64,000 nt of DNA from Astropecten irregularis (Eukaryota > Echinodermata > Asteroidea > Paxillosida > Astropectinidae). Shown here piece by piece: positions 9,712-21,652 of this stretch (the first letter of the stretch is position 1; each line of letters starts with the position of its first letter). The stretch covers positions 11,856,431 to 11,920,430 of the forward strand of contig OZ020264.1 of NCBI GenBank assembly GCA_963971285.1, in the 5' to 3' direction. The notes under the pieces were generated by a model that saw only the letters and a program-made list of their open reading frames with translations, was not told where the DNA came from and ran no database searches. The position numbers and the translations under genes were made by a program.

Positions 9712-11696
9712 ATGGCTCGCTGTATGCTGTTAGTCGTGCTCGTCGCTTGTGTCGCAGTTATTGTGGCAGGTAAGCTATTTTCTATTGAACTTGTGTTTAT
9801 CCTTTGTCTGAAATGTCCTCCCTGGTTTCAAAGAGGGATTTGATGTATCGGCGATTGCCCATTTGTGGCAGTTTGCTCCAAGATAATGTGGACCAAACGT
9901 TCACTGCACTGTCACACATTGTTTTGTCCATGTGAATTCCGATAGCAGAGCAGCATTTTGACTTATTTTGTAATGCCCAGGTTACTTATTGTTTGTATAA
10001 TCTTATTTTGTGTAGCAAGAACTAAAATACTTACACGTATTGCAAGCTTAATGGAAACGTTAACGAAACTCTTAAAAATACACTGTTGTACTACAAAGAT
10101 CAATATTTCCACTGTTAACGGTCATGTATAAATATCCATCTATAGGCTGCTGCTTATGCATAAATTATGTCTTGTGATTGGTTTAGACTGCGTCACATGA
10201 TTAAATTTGATCAACAAGCAAGGCTACCTCACAAACGGCGACCAACTATACCAGTAGCAACCGATGTACTATAAATACCGTACCAAAAGACCTTTGAATA
10301 TGAATCTTAATGGCAAAACAAGTGATGTAAAGTTGACTTCGTACGTATCAAAGTTGCTGTAAATGACATAATATAAAACTCACCATCGAAAGGCCATCAC
10401 GTCCATATTAAATGTGAATTGCATATTGTTTTATCAATATTTCAGAACAATTTACCGAAGCCGATCTGCTTGATACCAGCTTGGAAGATCAGGACGTGGA
10501 CTTTCAAGATGATGTGATGGCCGTCGCTGTGGAAGATGGCGACCTGGATGTAGAATACACGTAGGTATTTTCACTCACCATAATAGCATCCACATAAAAG
10601 GCTCAGACACAATTAAAGGTGTTGATTTCTTTTCATGATTGGGGTGGGGATGATTGGTGATTTGGTGTCGTATGCAAGGGGGCGAAGGGACCGAGCAGTG
10701 GCAGGATGTGGGAGGGGAATACCCTCCCACACCACGGACTTATAAAAAAAAAACAGTCGAAAAGTCGCATATTAGAGCATTTAAAAACGATATTCAGAAG
10801 AATTATTAAACGTATAAATTCACTCCTATGGTCGACTGGCATAATGGGCTGCCGAATGTTACCAAAATAATTATGTTCTTAACAGATGACTGTGGCACAT
10901 CTCTTCGCTTTCTCTCATGACTATTAACGTAATTCTCTCTCACGCCTCACAAACTATATACCCACATCAAGATAATCAATGTATAATAAGAACGAGAGAT
11001 GCGAACAAGTATATAATTATTGTCTTTCTATATACATTGCAAGCATGCAATTAATTTATTAATTATTTTGTTGGAACTTCAAATATTTTGTCGGTGTTAA
11101 ATTACATTCAACCTCGAAATATTGGGTGGGGATGATAATACACGCCACCCCCCCTTCCACATCAACTACCCCCCCCGGATCGACACCCATGCTTAGACAG
11201 GAAAAAGAAATTCCATAACATGTTTTAAGGTTCGCTTAATGCTTAGCCTACATACCCCCAAGGATATAACGAATATTATACCCGTGATGACATAAATCGT
11301 GCATCTGCACACATACAGGAGTTTTGTGCCATGAGTAGCATTTATTAAAACATGTAAATCAATGAGTGGTGTACGTCCTCTACCAAAATATTCAAACTAT
11401 CCTATGAAATATTTATGGCCATTTCGCCAATTTCCTTTCAGACTAAACAATGTGCCTCATACAGACTGAAATATTGTGCCTTACGTTGTTCAAATTAAAT
11501 TTGATTTAATTTTGTTTGATTTGTTGTATTGTCCAGTCAGCCGTCGAGACATGGTTGTGATCCAACGTGTCAAGCAATCCGCTGGTGTAGGAGTATCCCA
11601 GCATGTCGTAAACATGTCTTGCCGAAATATCGTTCCAGAAAGTGTCGGGCACGGCTCGTAGCTTTTCATCGACGAATACAAAAGTCGGGATTGTAA
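9712..11696 (+). CDS. Secreted cysteine-rich peptide precursor 2 (antimicrobial-peptide-like)
   Basis: Exons 9712-9769, 10446-10560 and 11537-11696 give 110 aa, with the same phases (1, then 2) as gene 1. The signal peptide (1-19) is identical to that of gene 1. The acidic propiece (20-58) is about ten residues shorter. The basic part has five cysteines, C65-x3-C69-x5-C75-x5-C81 and C94, with Arg62 two residues before the first. The donor at AC|GTAGGT must be used, because reading through meets a stop at once. The end, from about residue 95, is in a different frame from gene 1: DNA after the stop still resembles the gene 1 tail in another frame, so the C-terminus arose by indels. An odd cysteine count allows disulfide dimers. 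Confidence 0.7.
11107..11191. repeat. C-rich dispersed repeat in intron 2 of peptide gene 2
   Basis: Reverse complement of the block at 3808-3918. It includes ACCTCGAAATATTGGG and GATCGACACCCATG around runs of C. Confidence 0.6.
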
Positions 11697-13069
11697 ACGT
11701 CAGCTTTGGTGTCTTCTTGCATGTTTCAAGGCGTCGTCGACATAGGCTGCATCCTCTGTGTAAATGGTTATGAAAGTGGCATAAGTGTACAGTGACTGTA
11801 TTCAACCCTCTTGTAAGGGGTTAATTATAATCACGGCACGGAATGAATAATGAAAAATTTAACTACGATATTAAACATCAATGTTTGCGACTTATCAAGT
11901 CCAGTCTTGATTCCTTTAAGGTTATGATTTTACTGTATCTTTGTTTCCAGGGTTACCTAATGGAGTTTACATTTAAAATATTCTAGGTGATAGAATGAGT
12001 CTTGTTTTGCATATCTTGTCCAGTGACGTATACCTAAGATCTGACAAGTGTGGCACGTGCTCTGAGCGCCTCTTGAAGGGGCACCACTCAGCACTTTTTT
12101 TATTTCAATTTGCATATAGGAAAACTATTAAGTTAGTTTGTCATATGACATTATACATTTTAAGATGGTAAAGGTATCAGAAAGTTAGATGTCATTATAA
12201 TCGAACTAGGAGCGCATTCTCGGCACTTGCAATATGCGGTACGCAGGCCTCTAATCTTGTCATTATAGTTTGTTGAAACTGTTATGAAAAGGAAATTCAT
12301 ATAAATATTATATGCATTATTTAAGTCTAGTCGTTCACAGCAGTTTGACTTAGTGGCTAAGGTTTGGAGTTTGTAATGCTGTAAATGCGAGGCTTAGTAG
12401 CAGCCCCCCACCCGCAAAGATTTTAAGTTTTACAGATAAACGAGTCTAAAATATTATACCGTTTGATACACACACTGGGCCACACTAGTCTTGGCATACG
12501 GCACAGACAAAAAAAAATTGTGAAGAAGCTCAAAAAATACGTAATATTTTATCATTTGGTTCAATTTTTCTCGGGTATTGTGGTTTCTATGTGTCTTCAT
12601 GCAAAAATAAAAATGAAAGCAAATTTCAATATGCAAACGTTGTCTTTTTTTATTTCCGTTGGTAATAGCATACACAGCACATATTATGCCTTTCGTTCCA
12701 CTTAATAGTGTTTGTATAATGTAAATTGTGCCAAGGTGATTGCAGTAGGTCTGCCTGCTAATAAGTCTTCCTCTGACGTCACAGCAGCTTTAGAAATAAA
12801 ATGCATATCCCCAAACAAGAACAGAGGACGATACAAAACAAAGCAAACGTAACAAAACAAGACAAAACAAACAGTTAAACACCCCCAACAAACAAAAAGA
12901 CTCCTCGGTCATCTGAGAAATACATCTAAATGTATTGTCATTGTTGTTCTTGATTTTTTCCCAATTTCTTCAAGAAAGAAAATAAAATTTCAGCCAAAGT
13001 TTTAGTCTGGTCCAACATTTCATAACTCTAACTCTCAAACCGAGACTAGTTGTTCCGACTTGCAAACAA

Positions 13070-13322
13070 TGCCTGAAATGGTGTATTTATCCAGAAATTA
13101 GTCAAACAAAGACTAAAACAGTTCTGATCTCGGGGGAAGATCGAAACCATTCTTTATGCTTTATAAGAAAAATTGAGTTGGTTTTTCGCTATTTTATCGT
13201 GACTCAGATGTCCGATTGAGCTCAAATGTTCACAGCTTTATTATTTCATGTACATGCTTGATCGGACAAAGTGTGAGTGCTGTTCTGTGACCTACATAAA
13301 TTATGTATTATACATTTAAGTG
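13070..13322 (+). repeat. R1 repeat copy (unit A)
   Basis: It has the intact string CATGTACATGCTTGATCGGAC where the copy at 1-343 is interrupted. It ends ATTATACATTTAAG and corresponds to 19780-20032 in unit B and 26455-26706. Confidence 0.7.
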
Positions 13323-13483
13323 TCATCTTAAATGCCTCCTGACTTCCATACATCATCTTGGCAGTAATTAATATTCAGGTGTCGTGTTGCTCAAACCTTA
13401 TTGAAATGATTGTTGAATGATTGTCTTTCGGCTGCCACTAATTACCATTTGAAATTCTGGGCGTTTTCATCGATTGGAATTTG

Positions 13484-14046
13484 TGTCTCAATTTTTATTC
13501 ATGCGATCTTTACCAAACTTGGTCCAAACAAAGTCCCTATAGCGAAGTTATGTGGGAATTCAGGCGACAAGAAGAAAAAATTAGACATTTATGGCTGTTG
13601 TCAACAGCACATAAGGCTTTTCCGCATGGGATGTAAAATGCTCCTCAACCTAATATTAATAAAGATGCTACTTCAGGTTTTCTGATCCTAGGTCTCACCG
13701 CTTTTAAATTTTGCTAGGGTTGGTTTTTAATTGGCATATAAAATTTGCCCCTTTAAGGCGGCGACACGTGACGCATGATGTCTTCTCGACGACGTAATTG
13801 CAATCTTTCATTATTAACACTTCCCGACTTAGGTAGATATCAAGTTTCAACCCGATCGAACCAAGGGAACCAAAATGTTGTCACGTGACATCAATGCGAT
13901 GACGTCATGATGACGTAAATCAATATCAATGTAAAGGAAAGCATTTCTTTGCGACACATTGCTTGACCTTAGTGACTTCTACCTCCGGTAGTGGCTTGAA
14001 GTAGCTCCTTATTTAATACTGGTAAGAGCTAGGATCATATTTATTG
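13484..14046. other. Spacer between duplication units A and B
   Basis: Not shared with the end of unit B. It contains TGACGTCA at 13900-13907 within GATGACGTCATGATGACG, similar to 7462-7480. No exon was recognised. Confidence 0.5.
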
Positions 14047-15560
14047 CTGCCAAATGTCAATGTTAGGGAAGGTCTTTCTTTGTGACACAAGCACATTATG
14101 ATTAAGTCACGTAACTTAAGATTTAAGGTGCACTCTTCAAAGGTAAAATGAGATCTTAAAATTTGTCTTGGTGACGTGTTATGACGAATTGTTCTATATC
14201 CCAATACGAAAAAGTCTTATGTTCTGTTTTCAACAGACATAACCCCGAGTTTACCATTCGGAATTATGGGCGTTTCCATCAATTGATATAGCATCTGAAT
14301 ACCAAAGCTCCCCATTCCCGAGACACCCCCATACCGAATAAGCCTGTCTGAGTGGTTAATCTGTTCTATTTTTGGTGGAACTATTTGCGTTTTTTCAAAA
14401 TTGCGGGTATTTACACGGCAACTCGAAACGCACCTGCTCTTGTTAAGAGGTAAAATGCTGATGGGTTTGTTTCTCGTCAGTAAATTCACTGTACTTTTAC
14501 CAGTCATATCAAAAGTAGGCCTAAGAACAGTTTCCATTTGAATTTCTATAAATTAGTTGGGCGCTATATACTGCTGTTACAATATTATATACCAGCAAGC
14601 ATAACGCGTAGCGTCACAAGGGCCTACACCGTGTGTACTCACAGTCACGGGAAACATACGTATAATTCGCGGTGCAAGCGCAGGGACAAACGTATTGGGC
14701 CTGCGTACCACATCGATTGAAAATGTTTTATTAATGATACAAATATCACATGGATAATTTTTTACTTTACCTCATATAGGCATATATTCGTTATTGTCTA
14801 CAATTTCGTCGAAATCAGTACCAGTAGGGTCTAAGACTAAGTGAAGCAAAACGCTCGTGTCAGTGAACTTCATGTTGGTCGAAGTTTACGCACGCACTTT
14901 GCAAACTTTGCCTATGATGCGCAGTGACCTGTTCCATGTGTAACAGTTTCTCCACACATATTCCTCGGCCTACTCATTTGGTGATCAGAAATTGTAGCCA
15001 CTGGCACGTGATGATCGTGAAGTTAACCAATTGGAATTCAGCTCTTGGTACGAATATTGGGTATATTAAATAACATTGGATCTTTCTTTACTTACTTACT
15101 TTTCTCTCCTTTTCCTTATTTTGGCACTCTTTTTCCATCCATACCATTATTTATTTTGACTAACTTGGGAGGTGTTTCTGAGCCAAAACGCACATACAAG
15201 CCTACGAGAGTTCATATTTCTCCTCGGATGCCATACATCCAAATTCAGCTGCTTTACTGCGCTGCAAGCCAAGTTATCATTTGAAAGTGACGTCACCCAC
15301 CCAACTTTCCAAAACGAAGCTAAATGCACGCATGGCATCTAAATGGATATAAAACAAACTTTCTACATTACTTTGTTGACAGTTAAGTCGAATACTCTTC
15401 TCGCGTGATGTATTGATTCAGTGTCTTTTGGCTGCAACTATATATTTTACCATCTCAAATAACAAACCTCCCCAATCCAGAGACATATACCGATCGATCG
15501 AATAAGCCTGTACGCGTCTTATGTCAATAAGTATTATATGTAGTCCAGCAGAACAAGCCG

Positions 15561-15637
15561 TTGGCTGCCGAAGTGGACCAAGAGGGACACCAAAAAGGCG
15601 GAGAGACCGAAACCAAGCAGCAAAAAGGCATCTAGAT
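15561..15637 (+). repeat. Module M2, copy upstream of peptide gene 3
   Basis: Same module as 9082-9160, ending AAAAAGGCATCTAGAT. Confidence 0.75.
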
Positions 15638-15975
15638 TTAGAACAGCATCTCAATAGCAAAACTCCCAAGTCCCGACGAGACATCCCAATACCGAATAAG
15701 CCTGTCTGAGTGGTTAATCTGTTCTATTTTGGGCTGGGACTAATTGCGTTTGTTTCAAAATTGCTGGTATTTGCACGGGCACTCGAAAAGCACCTGCTCT
15801 TGTAAAGAGGTAAAATGCTGGTGGGTTTGTTTCTCGTCAGTGAATTCACTGTACTTTTACCGTTCATATCAGAAATATGTAGTAGGTTCACACCACGAAG
15901 TACTTTATTATATCACATTGAGTTCGATGCTCCGAAAAAGTACAGCTGCGTATTGAATGTTGAAAACATTATATG

Positions 15976-16068
15976 TTATACCACCGTATTAGATTGAGGA
16001 ATTTCATTGGTCAAAACTCGATCACGTGCTTGCGTATACGAGTCGATGTACAACAACGAAAGTAATGT
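15976..16068 (+). promoter_or_regulatory. Module M1 upstream of peptide gene 3
   Basis: It keeps TTAGATTGAGGAATTTCATT with the inverted CCAAT box, plus CACGTG. The spacing to the ATG is about 100 bp. Confidence 0.5.
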
Positions 16069-16169
16069 AAATGTGCACCTCGGAACCCGTACAATGGCAA
16101 AATGCTCATAAGAGCGCAGTTTTGGATGATTTGGTACATTCGTCTCACCGAGACTACCAGACCTACACC

Positions 16170-18347
16170 ATGACTCGCTGTATGCTGTTAGTCGTGCTCG
16201 TCGCTTGTGTCGCAGTTATTGTGGCAGGTAAGCTATTTTCTATTGAACCTGTGTTTATCCTTTGTCTGAATTGTCCTCCCTGGTTTCAAAGACGGATTTG
16301 ATGTTTAAATCGCCGATTGCCCATTTGTGGCAGTTCGCTCAAAGATAATGTGGGCCAAACGTTCGCTGTACTGCGACACATTTTTTAGTCCATGTGAATT
16401 CCGATAGCAGAGCAGCATTTTTGACTTATTTTGTAATGCCCAGGTTACTTATTGTTTATATGATCTTATTTTGTGGAGCAAGAACTAAACACGTCTACAC
16501 GGGTTTACACCATAGCGGCCATCTTAGATTTTGATCGCAACTTCAAAACGAGGCACTTCCACGCATGCGTACTTTTCGAAGTGTAAGCCCGTCTATTGTC
16601 GAAGACAATAAACGGGTTTACACTTCGGCGGTTTTGATCGCGACTTCGAAACGAGGCACTACCACGCATGCGCTTTTTTAGAAGTGTAAACCCGTGTATT
16701 GCAAGCTTAATGGAAACGTTAACGTAAGCGCTTAAAAATGCACTGTTGTACTACAAAGATCGATGACCAATATTTCCACTGCTGACGGTCATGTAATATC
16801 CATCTATAGGCTGCTGCTTATGCATTTTTGTAACACCCCCTGCATAAATGATGTCTTGTGATTGGTTTAGAGCGCGTCAAATGATGAAATTTGATTTACA
16901 AGCAAGGCTAGCTCACAAACGGCGACGAACTATACCAGTAGCAACCGATGTACTATAAATACCGTACCACAAAACTTTTGAATATGAATCGTAATGGCAA
17001 AACAAGTGATGTCACAATTGACTTCGTACGTATCAAAGTTGCTGTAAATGACATAATACTCGCCATCGAAAGGCCATCACGTCCATATTAAATGTGAATT
17101 TCATATTGTTTTATCAATATTTCAGAACAATTTACCGAAGCCGATCTGCTTGATACCAGCTTGGAAGATCAGGACGTGGACTTTCAAGATGCTGTGATGG
17201 CCGTCGCTGTGGAAGATGGCGACCTGGATGTAGAATACACGTAGGTATTTTCACTCACCATAATAGCATCCACATAAAAGGCTCAGACACAAAGGTGTTG
17301 ATTTCTTTTCATGATTGGGGTGGGGATGATTGGTGATTTGGTGTCGTATGCAAGGGGGCGAAGGGACCGAGCAGTGGGAGGATGTGGGAGAGGAAAAACC
17401 CTCCTTACTCCCACACCACGGACTTATAAAAAAAAAACAGTCGAAAAGTCGCATTTTAGAGCATTTAAAAACGATATTCAGAAGAATTATTAAACGTATA
17501 AATTCACTCCTATGGTCGACTGGCATAATGGGCTGCCGAATGTTACCAAAATAATTATGTTCTTAACAGATGACTGTGGCACATCTCTCCGCTTTCTCTC
17601 ATGACTATTAACGTAATTCTCTCTCACGCCTCACAAACTATATACCCACATCAAGATAATCAATGTATAATAAGAACGAGAGATGCGAACAAGTATATAA
17701 TTATTGTCTTTCTATATACATTGCAAGCATGCAATTAATTTATTAATTATTTTGTTGGAACTTCAAATATTTTGTCGGTGTTAAATTACATTCAACCTCG
17801 AAATATTGGGTGGGGATGATAATACACGCTATCCCCCCTTCCACATCAACTACCCCCCCCCCGGATCGACACCCATGCTTAGACAGGAAAAAGAAATTCC
17901 ATAACATGTTTTAAGGTTCGCTTAATCTTAGCCTACATACCCCCAAGGATATAACGAATATTATACCCGTGATGACATAAATCGTGCATCTGCACACATA
18001 CAGGAGTTTTGTGCCATGAGTAGCATTTATTAAAACATGTAAATCAATGAGTGGTGTACGTCCTCTACCAAAATATTCAAACTATCCTATGAAATATTTA
18101 TGGCCATTTCGCCAATTTCCTTTCAGACTAAACATTGTGCCTCACACAGACTGAAATATTGTGCCTTACGTTGTTCAAATTAAATGTTGTTGTATTTTCC
18201 AGCCAGCCGGAGAGTCGTGGTTGTGATTCAACGTGTCTAGTAATCCGCTGGTGTAGGAGTGTCCCAGCATGTCGTAAATATGCCTTGCCGAAATGTCGGG
18301 AACGGCTCGTAGCTTTTCATCGACGAATACAAAAGTCGGGATTGTAA
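16170..18347 (+). CDS. Secreted cysteine-rich peptide precursor 3 (antimicrobial-peptide-like)
   Basis: Exons 16170-16227, 17126-17240 and 18203-18347 give 105 aa. The signal peptide differs from gene 1 by one residue (Thr for Ala at position 2). The acidic propiece spans 20-58 and differs from gene 2 by one residue (Ala for Asp). The basic part has cysteines at 65, 69, 75, 81 and 89 with Arg63 two residues before the first, and shares the basic tail R-L-V-A-F-H-R-R with gene 2. Compared with gene 2 it lost five residues before the fifth cysteine. All splice sites and the frame are intact, so the gene looks functional despite being the youngest duplicate. Intron 1 carries the insertion at 16498-16696. 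Confidence 0.7.
16498..16696. mobile_element. Foldback element in intron 1 of peptide gene 3
   Basis: It begins CACGGGTTTACAC and ends GTGTAAACCCGTG, perfect inverted ends. Inside are two direct copies of a roughly 85-95 bp sequence (GATCGCAACTTC / GATCGCGACTTC, ACCACGCATGCG), each with its own inverted ends, separated by CTATTGTCGAAGACAATA. Unit A at about 10027-10043 has only CTTACACGTATTGC at this place, so the insertion postdates the duplication or was lost from A. Confidence 0.75.
17791..17878. repeat. C-rich dispersed repeat in intron 2 of peptide gene 3
   Basis: Unit B equivalent of 11107-11191, with one longer C-run. Confidence 0.6.
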
Positions 18348-20195
18348 ACGTCAGCTTTGGTGTCTTCTTGCATGTTTCAAGGCGTCGTCGACATAGGCTG
18401 CATCCTCTGTGGAAATGGTTATGAAAGTGGCATCAGTGTAAAGTGACTGTATTCAACCCTCTTGTAAGGGGTTAATTATAATCACGGCACGGAATGAATA
18501 ATGAAAAATTTAACTACGATATTAAACATCAATGTTTGCGACTTATCAAGTCCAGTCTTGATTCCTTTAAGGTTATGATTTTACTGTATCTTTGTTTCCA
18601 GGGTTACCTAATGGAGTTTACATTTAAAATATTCTAGGTGATGGAGTGAGTCTTGTTTTGCATATCTTGTCTAGTGACGTATACCTAAGATCTGACAAGT
18701 GTGGCACGTGGTCTGAGCGCCTCTTGAAGGGGCACCACTCTGCACTTTCTATTTAGATTTACATATAGGAAAACTATTAAGTTAGTTTGTCATATGACAT
18801 TATACATTTTAAGATGGTAAAGGTATCAGAAAGTTAGATGTCATTTTAATCGAACTAGGAGCGCATTCTCGGAACTTGCAATAATTATGCGGTACGCAGG
18901 CCTCTAATCTTGTCATTATAGTTTGTTGAAACTGTTAAAAAAGGGAAATTCCAATAAATATTATATGCATTATTTAAGTCTAGTCGTTCACAGCAGTTTG
19001 GCTCAGTGGCTAAGGTTTGGAGTTTGTAATGCTGTAAATGCGAGGCTTAGTAGCAGCCCCCACCCCAAAGATTTCAAGTTTTACAGATAAACGAGTCTAA
19101 AATATTATACCGTTTGATACACACACTGGGCCACACTAGTCTTGGCATACGGCACAGACAAAAAAAATGTGAAGAAGCTCAAATAATACGTAATATTTTA
19201 TCATTTGGTTCAATTTTTCTCGGGTATTGTGGTTTCTATGTGTCTTCATGCAAAAATAAAAATGAAAGCAAATTTCAATATGCAAACGTTGTCTTTTTTT
19301 ATTTCCGTTGGTAATAGCATACACAGCACATATTATGCCTTTCGTTCCACTTAATAGTGTTTGTATAATGTAAATTGTGCCAAGGTGATTGCAGTAGGTC
19401 TGCCTGCTAATAAGTCTTCCTCTGACGTCACAGCAGCTTTAGAAATAAAATGCATATCCCCAAACAAGAACAGAGGACGATACAAAACAAAGCAAACATA
19501 ACAAAACAAGACAAACCAAACAGTTAAACACCCCCAACAAACAAACAAACAAACAAACACCCCAACACCCCAACATAGCAGAGCAAAACAAACTAAAACA
19601 AAAAGACTCCTCGGTCATCTGAGAAATACATGTAAATGTACTGTCATTGTTCTTCTTGATTTTTTCCCAATTTCTTCAAGAAAGAAAATAAAATTTCAGC
19701 CCAAGTTTTACAAGTCTGGTCCAACATTTCATAACTCTAACTCTCAAACCGCGACTAGTTGTTCCGACTTGCAAACAATGCCTGAAATGGTGTATTTATC
19801 CAGAAATTTGTCAAACAAAGACCAAAAACAGTTCTGATCTCGGGGGAAGATCAAAACCATTCTTTATGTTTTATAAGAAAAATTGAGTTGGTTTTTCGCT
19901 ATTTTATCGTGACTCAGATGTCCGATTGAGCTCAAATGTTCAAAGCTTTATTATTTCATGTACATGCTGGATCGGACAACGTGTGAGTGCTGTTCTGTGA
20001 CCTACATAAATCATGTATTATACATTTAAGTGTCATCTTAAATGCCTCCTGACTTCCAAACACCATCTTGACAGTAATTAATATTCAGGTGTCGTGTTGC
20101 TAAAACCTTATTGAAATGATTGTTGATTGATTGTTTTTCGTCTGCCACTAATTACCATTTGAAATTCTGAGCGTTTTCATCGATTGGAATTTGTG

Positions 20196-21652
20196 TGTCC
20201 ATGTGCATTCCGATTGTGGCTGAAAACTGGGGTTCAGCCGTGAAGTTGTTCATTATTGTTTCAGATTTTAATCAGCTTCTGGTGTTACGCTCTTACGTTT
20301 GTGTGCTGCTGAACACCAGAAACGCCTTAAAGTTCGGACACGACCGGACTTTTGGTCTGACTTTTTTTGATACTCGGCCCTTGAAGTACTCGAGTAATCT
20401 GTACTCGGATTTGAGGACTCGACTCCGACACTGCTAAAATACACGGGAAAACACTGGAAACAGACAAGAATCATTTGCAACTTATTTATGTAAATTTTAA
20501 TAGATGTAATCGCCACTGGACTTCATACATATTCATTATACACAAACACGTACATGCAGTACTTCTGCTGTTGTATATAGGATGGCGCAACTATTCGCTT
20601 TGGCATTGGCACTACATGCATTTGGACAATTTTCAACGAAAGGTCATCACGCTATATAGGTGCCTTCTCAAAATTCCTATCGGTTGAGTGTTGGATAAAA
20701 ACAGTTATTGTATGGAAATGATCCTATAGCTTTTCACACTGGTCATCGGATGGGCTATTGGAGGAATGTTCTAGTGGGCTGGAGTAGATCGTTTATTCTG
20801 TTAACAGGGTTAAACAGTTGACTGCCCAGGCAGACCTACTAATCCGAATGTGGCCATTGACCAGTGAAATCTGAACGCAGGTGATACTGATAAGCCATGT
20901 CAGTTTGCAGTTTTGTCCTTTCTGAGAAAGCAAATTTTGTGTTATTGGAATATGATTATTCCTTCTCTTTAGTACTTTTAGCACAAGGAAGGTGACAAGA
21001 TGGATTCAAAGTGAATAATGTGCATTCATTGGAAGTTAAGATCAGTAAGTTTTCAGTGGACAGGAAATGGTGCCTGCCCACTGGGCTCTGTGATAAGCGG
21101 ATTCCTGATAGCAGTGGGGAGTTGCTACTCCATTAGCAAAATGTAAACAAACTACTGGCTGACCACTTGAGTTTTTATCGGAAGAATTCGGACATTTTTT
21201 TTGTTTGGAGGAAAGAGAAGACTTCAGTAAACATTTCCGACAGCTATCAGAAGAAAAATGTTGCGGTCAGACAAATTGCTCCCACACTTAAACAATAGGA
21301 ATTTCGAGAAGGTGCATTATTGGGTAAACGTAATGATCAAATTATAATTAATGTTTTTTAACATTAATTACCAAAGCGATTCAACCAAAGCTGTCATCTC
21401 ATATCACTAACATGCTTATTGGTTAGTCTATTCAAATCCAAGGCATTTTTCCTGACTACTTATATAAACTACTTATACACCATGGTATTAATCATGGTGA
21501 ATTACTGGGAATGGCCCTAAAGACGTGCGGGCGTTAATTCGCTTAATTGAGGATTGTTATCTACGAGTGAGAAGCATTATCATCAATGTGCTGAATGAAT
21601 CAAGATGTCAGCTTGGCCGATATAACGTGGAGAGAAGCCAGTCCACTCACGT
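20196..21652. other. 3' spacer between peptide gene 3 and protease 1
   Basis: 20196-20690 and 21320-21480 match the region before protease 2 (26870-27390 and 27400-27550). The part in between (about 20700-21320) is unique to this copy. No exon was recognised. Confidence 0.5.

Larger units (their letters stand above)
7800..13483 (+). repeat. Segmental duplication unit A (carries peptide gene 2)
   Basis: From TGCCAAATGTCAATGTTAGG near 7800 to TGGAATTTGTGT near 13483 this DNA aligns with 14047-20195. Exons, introns and flanks all correspond, with small indels. Unit-specific differences include the GC-dinucleotide tract at 8440-8550 (only here) and the insertion at 16498-16696 (only in unit B). 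Confidence 0.85.
14047..20195 (+). repeat. Segmental duplication unit B (carries peptide gene 3)
   Basis: Direct repeat of unit A, nearly identical over long stretches such as the 3' flank (18480-19480 against 11830-12840). Alignment stops near 20195, after which the DNA resembles 26860-27390 instead. Confidence 0.85.

Noticed and set aside
11490-11805. Minus-strand frames opposite exon 3 of peptide gene 2
   Set aside because: The plus-strand exon has conserved splice sites, frame and cysteines in three paralogues; the antisense frames are not conserved in gene 3.
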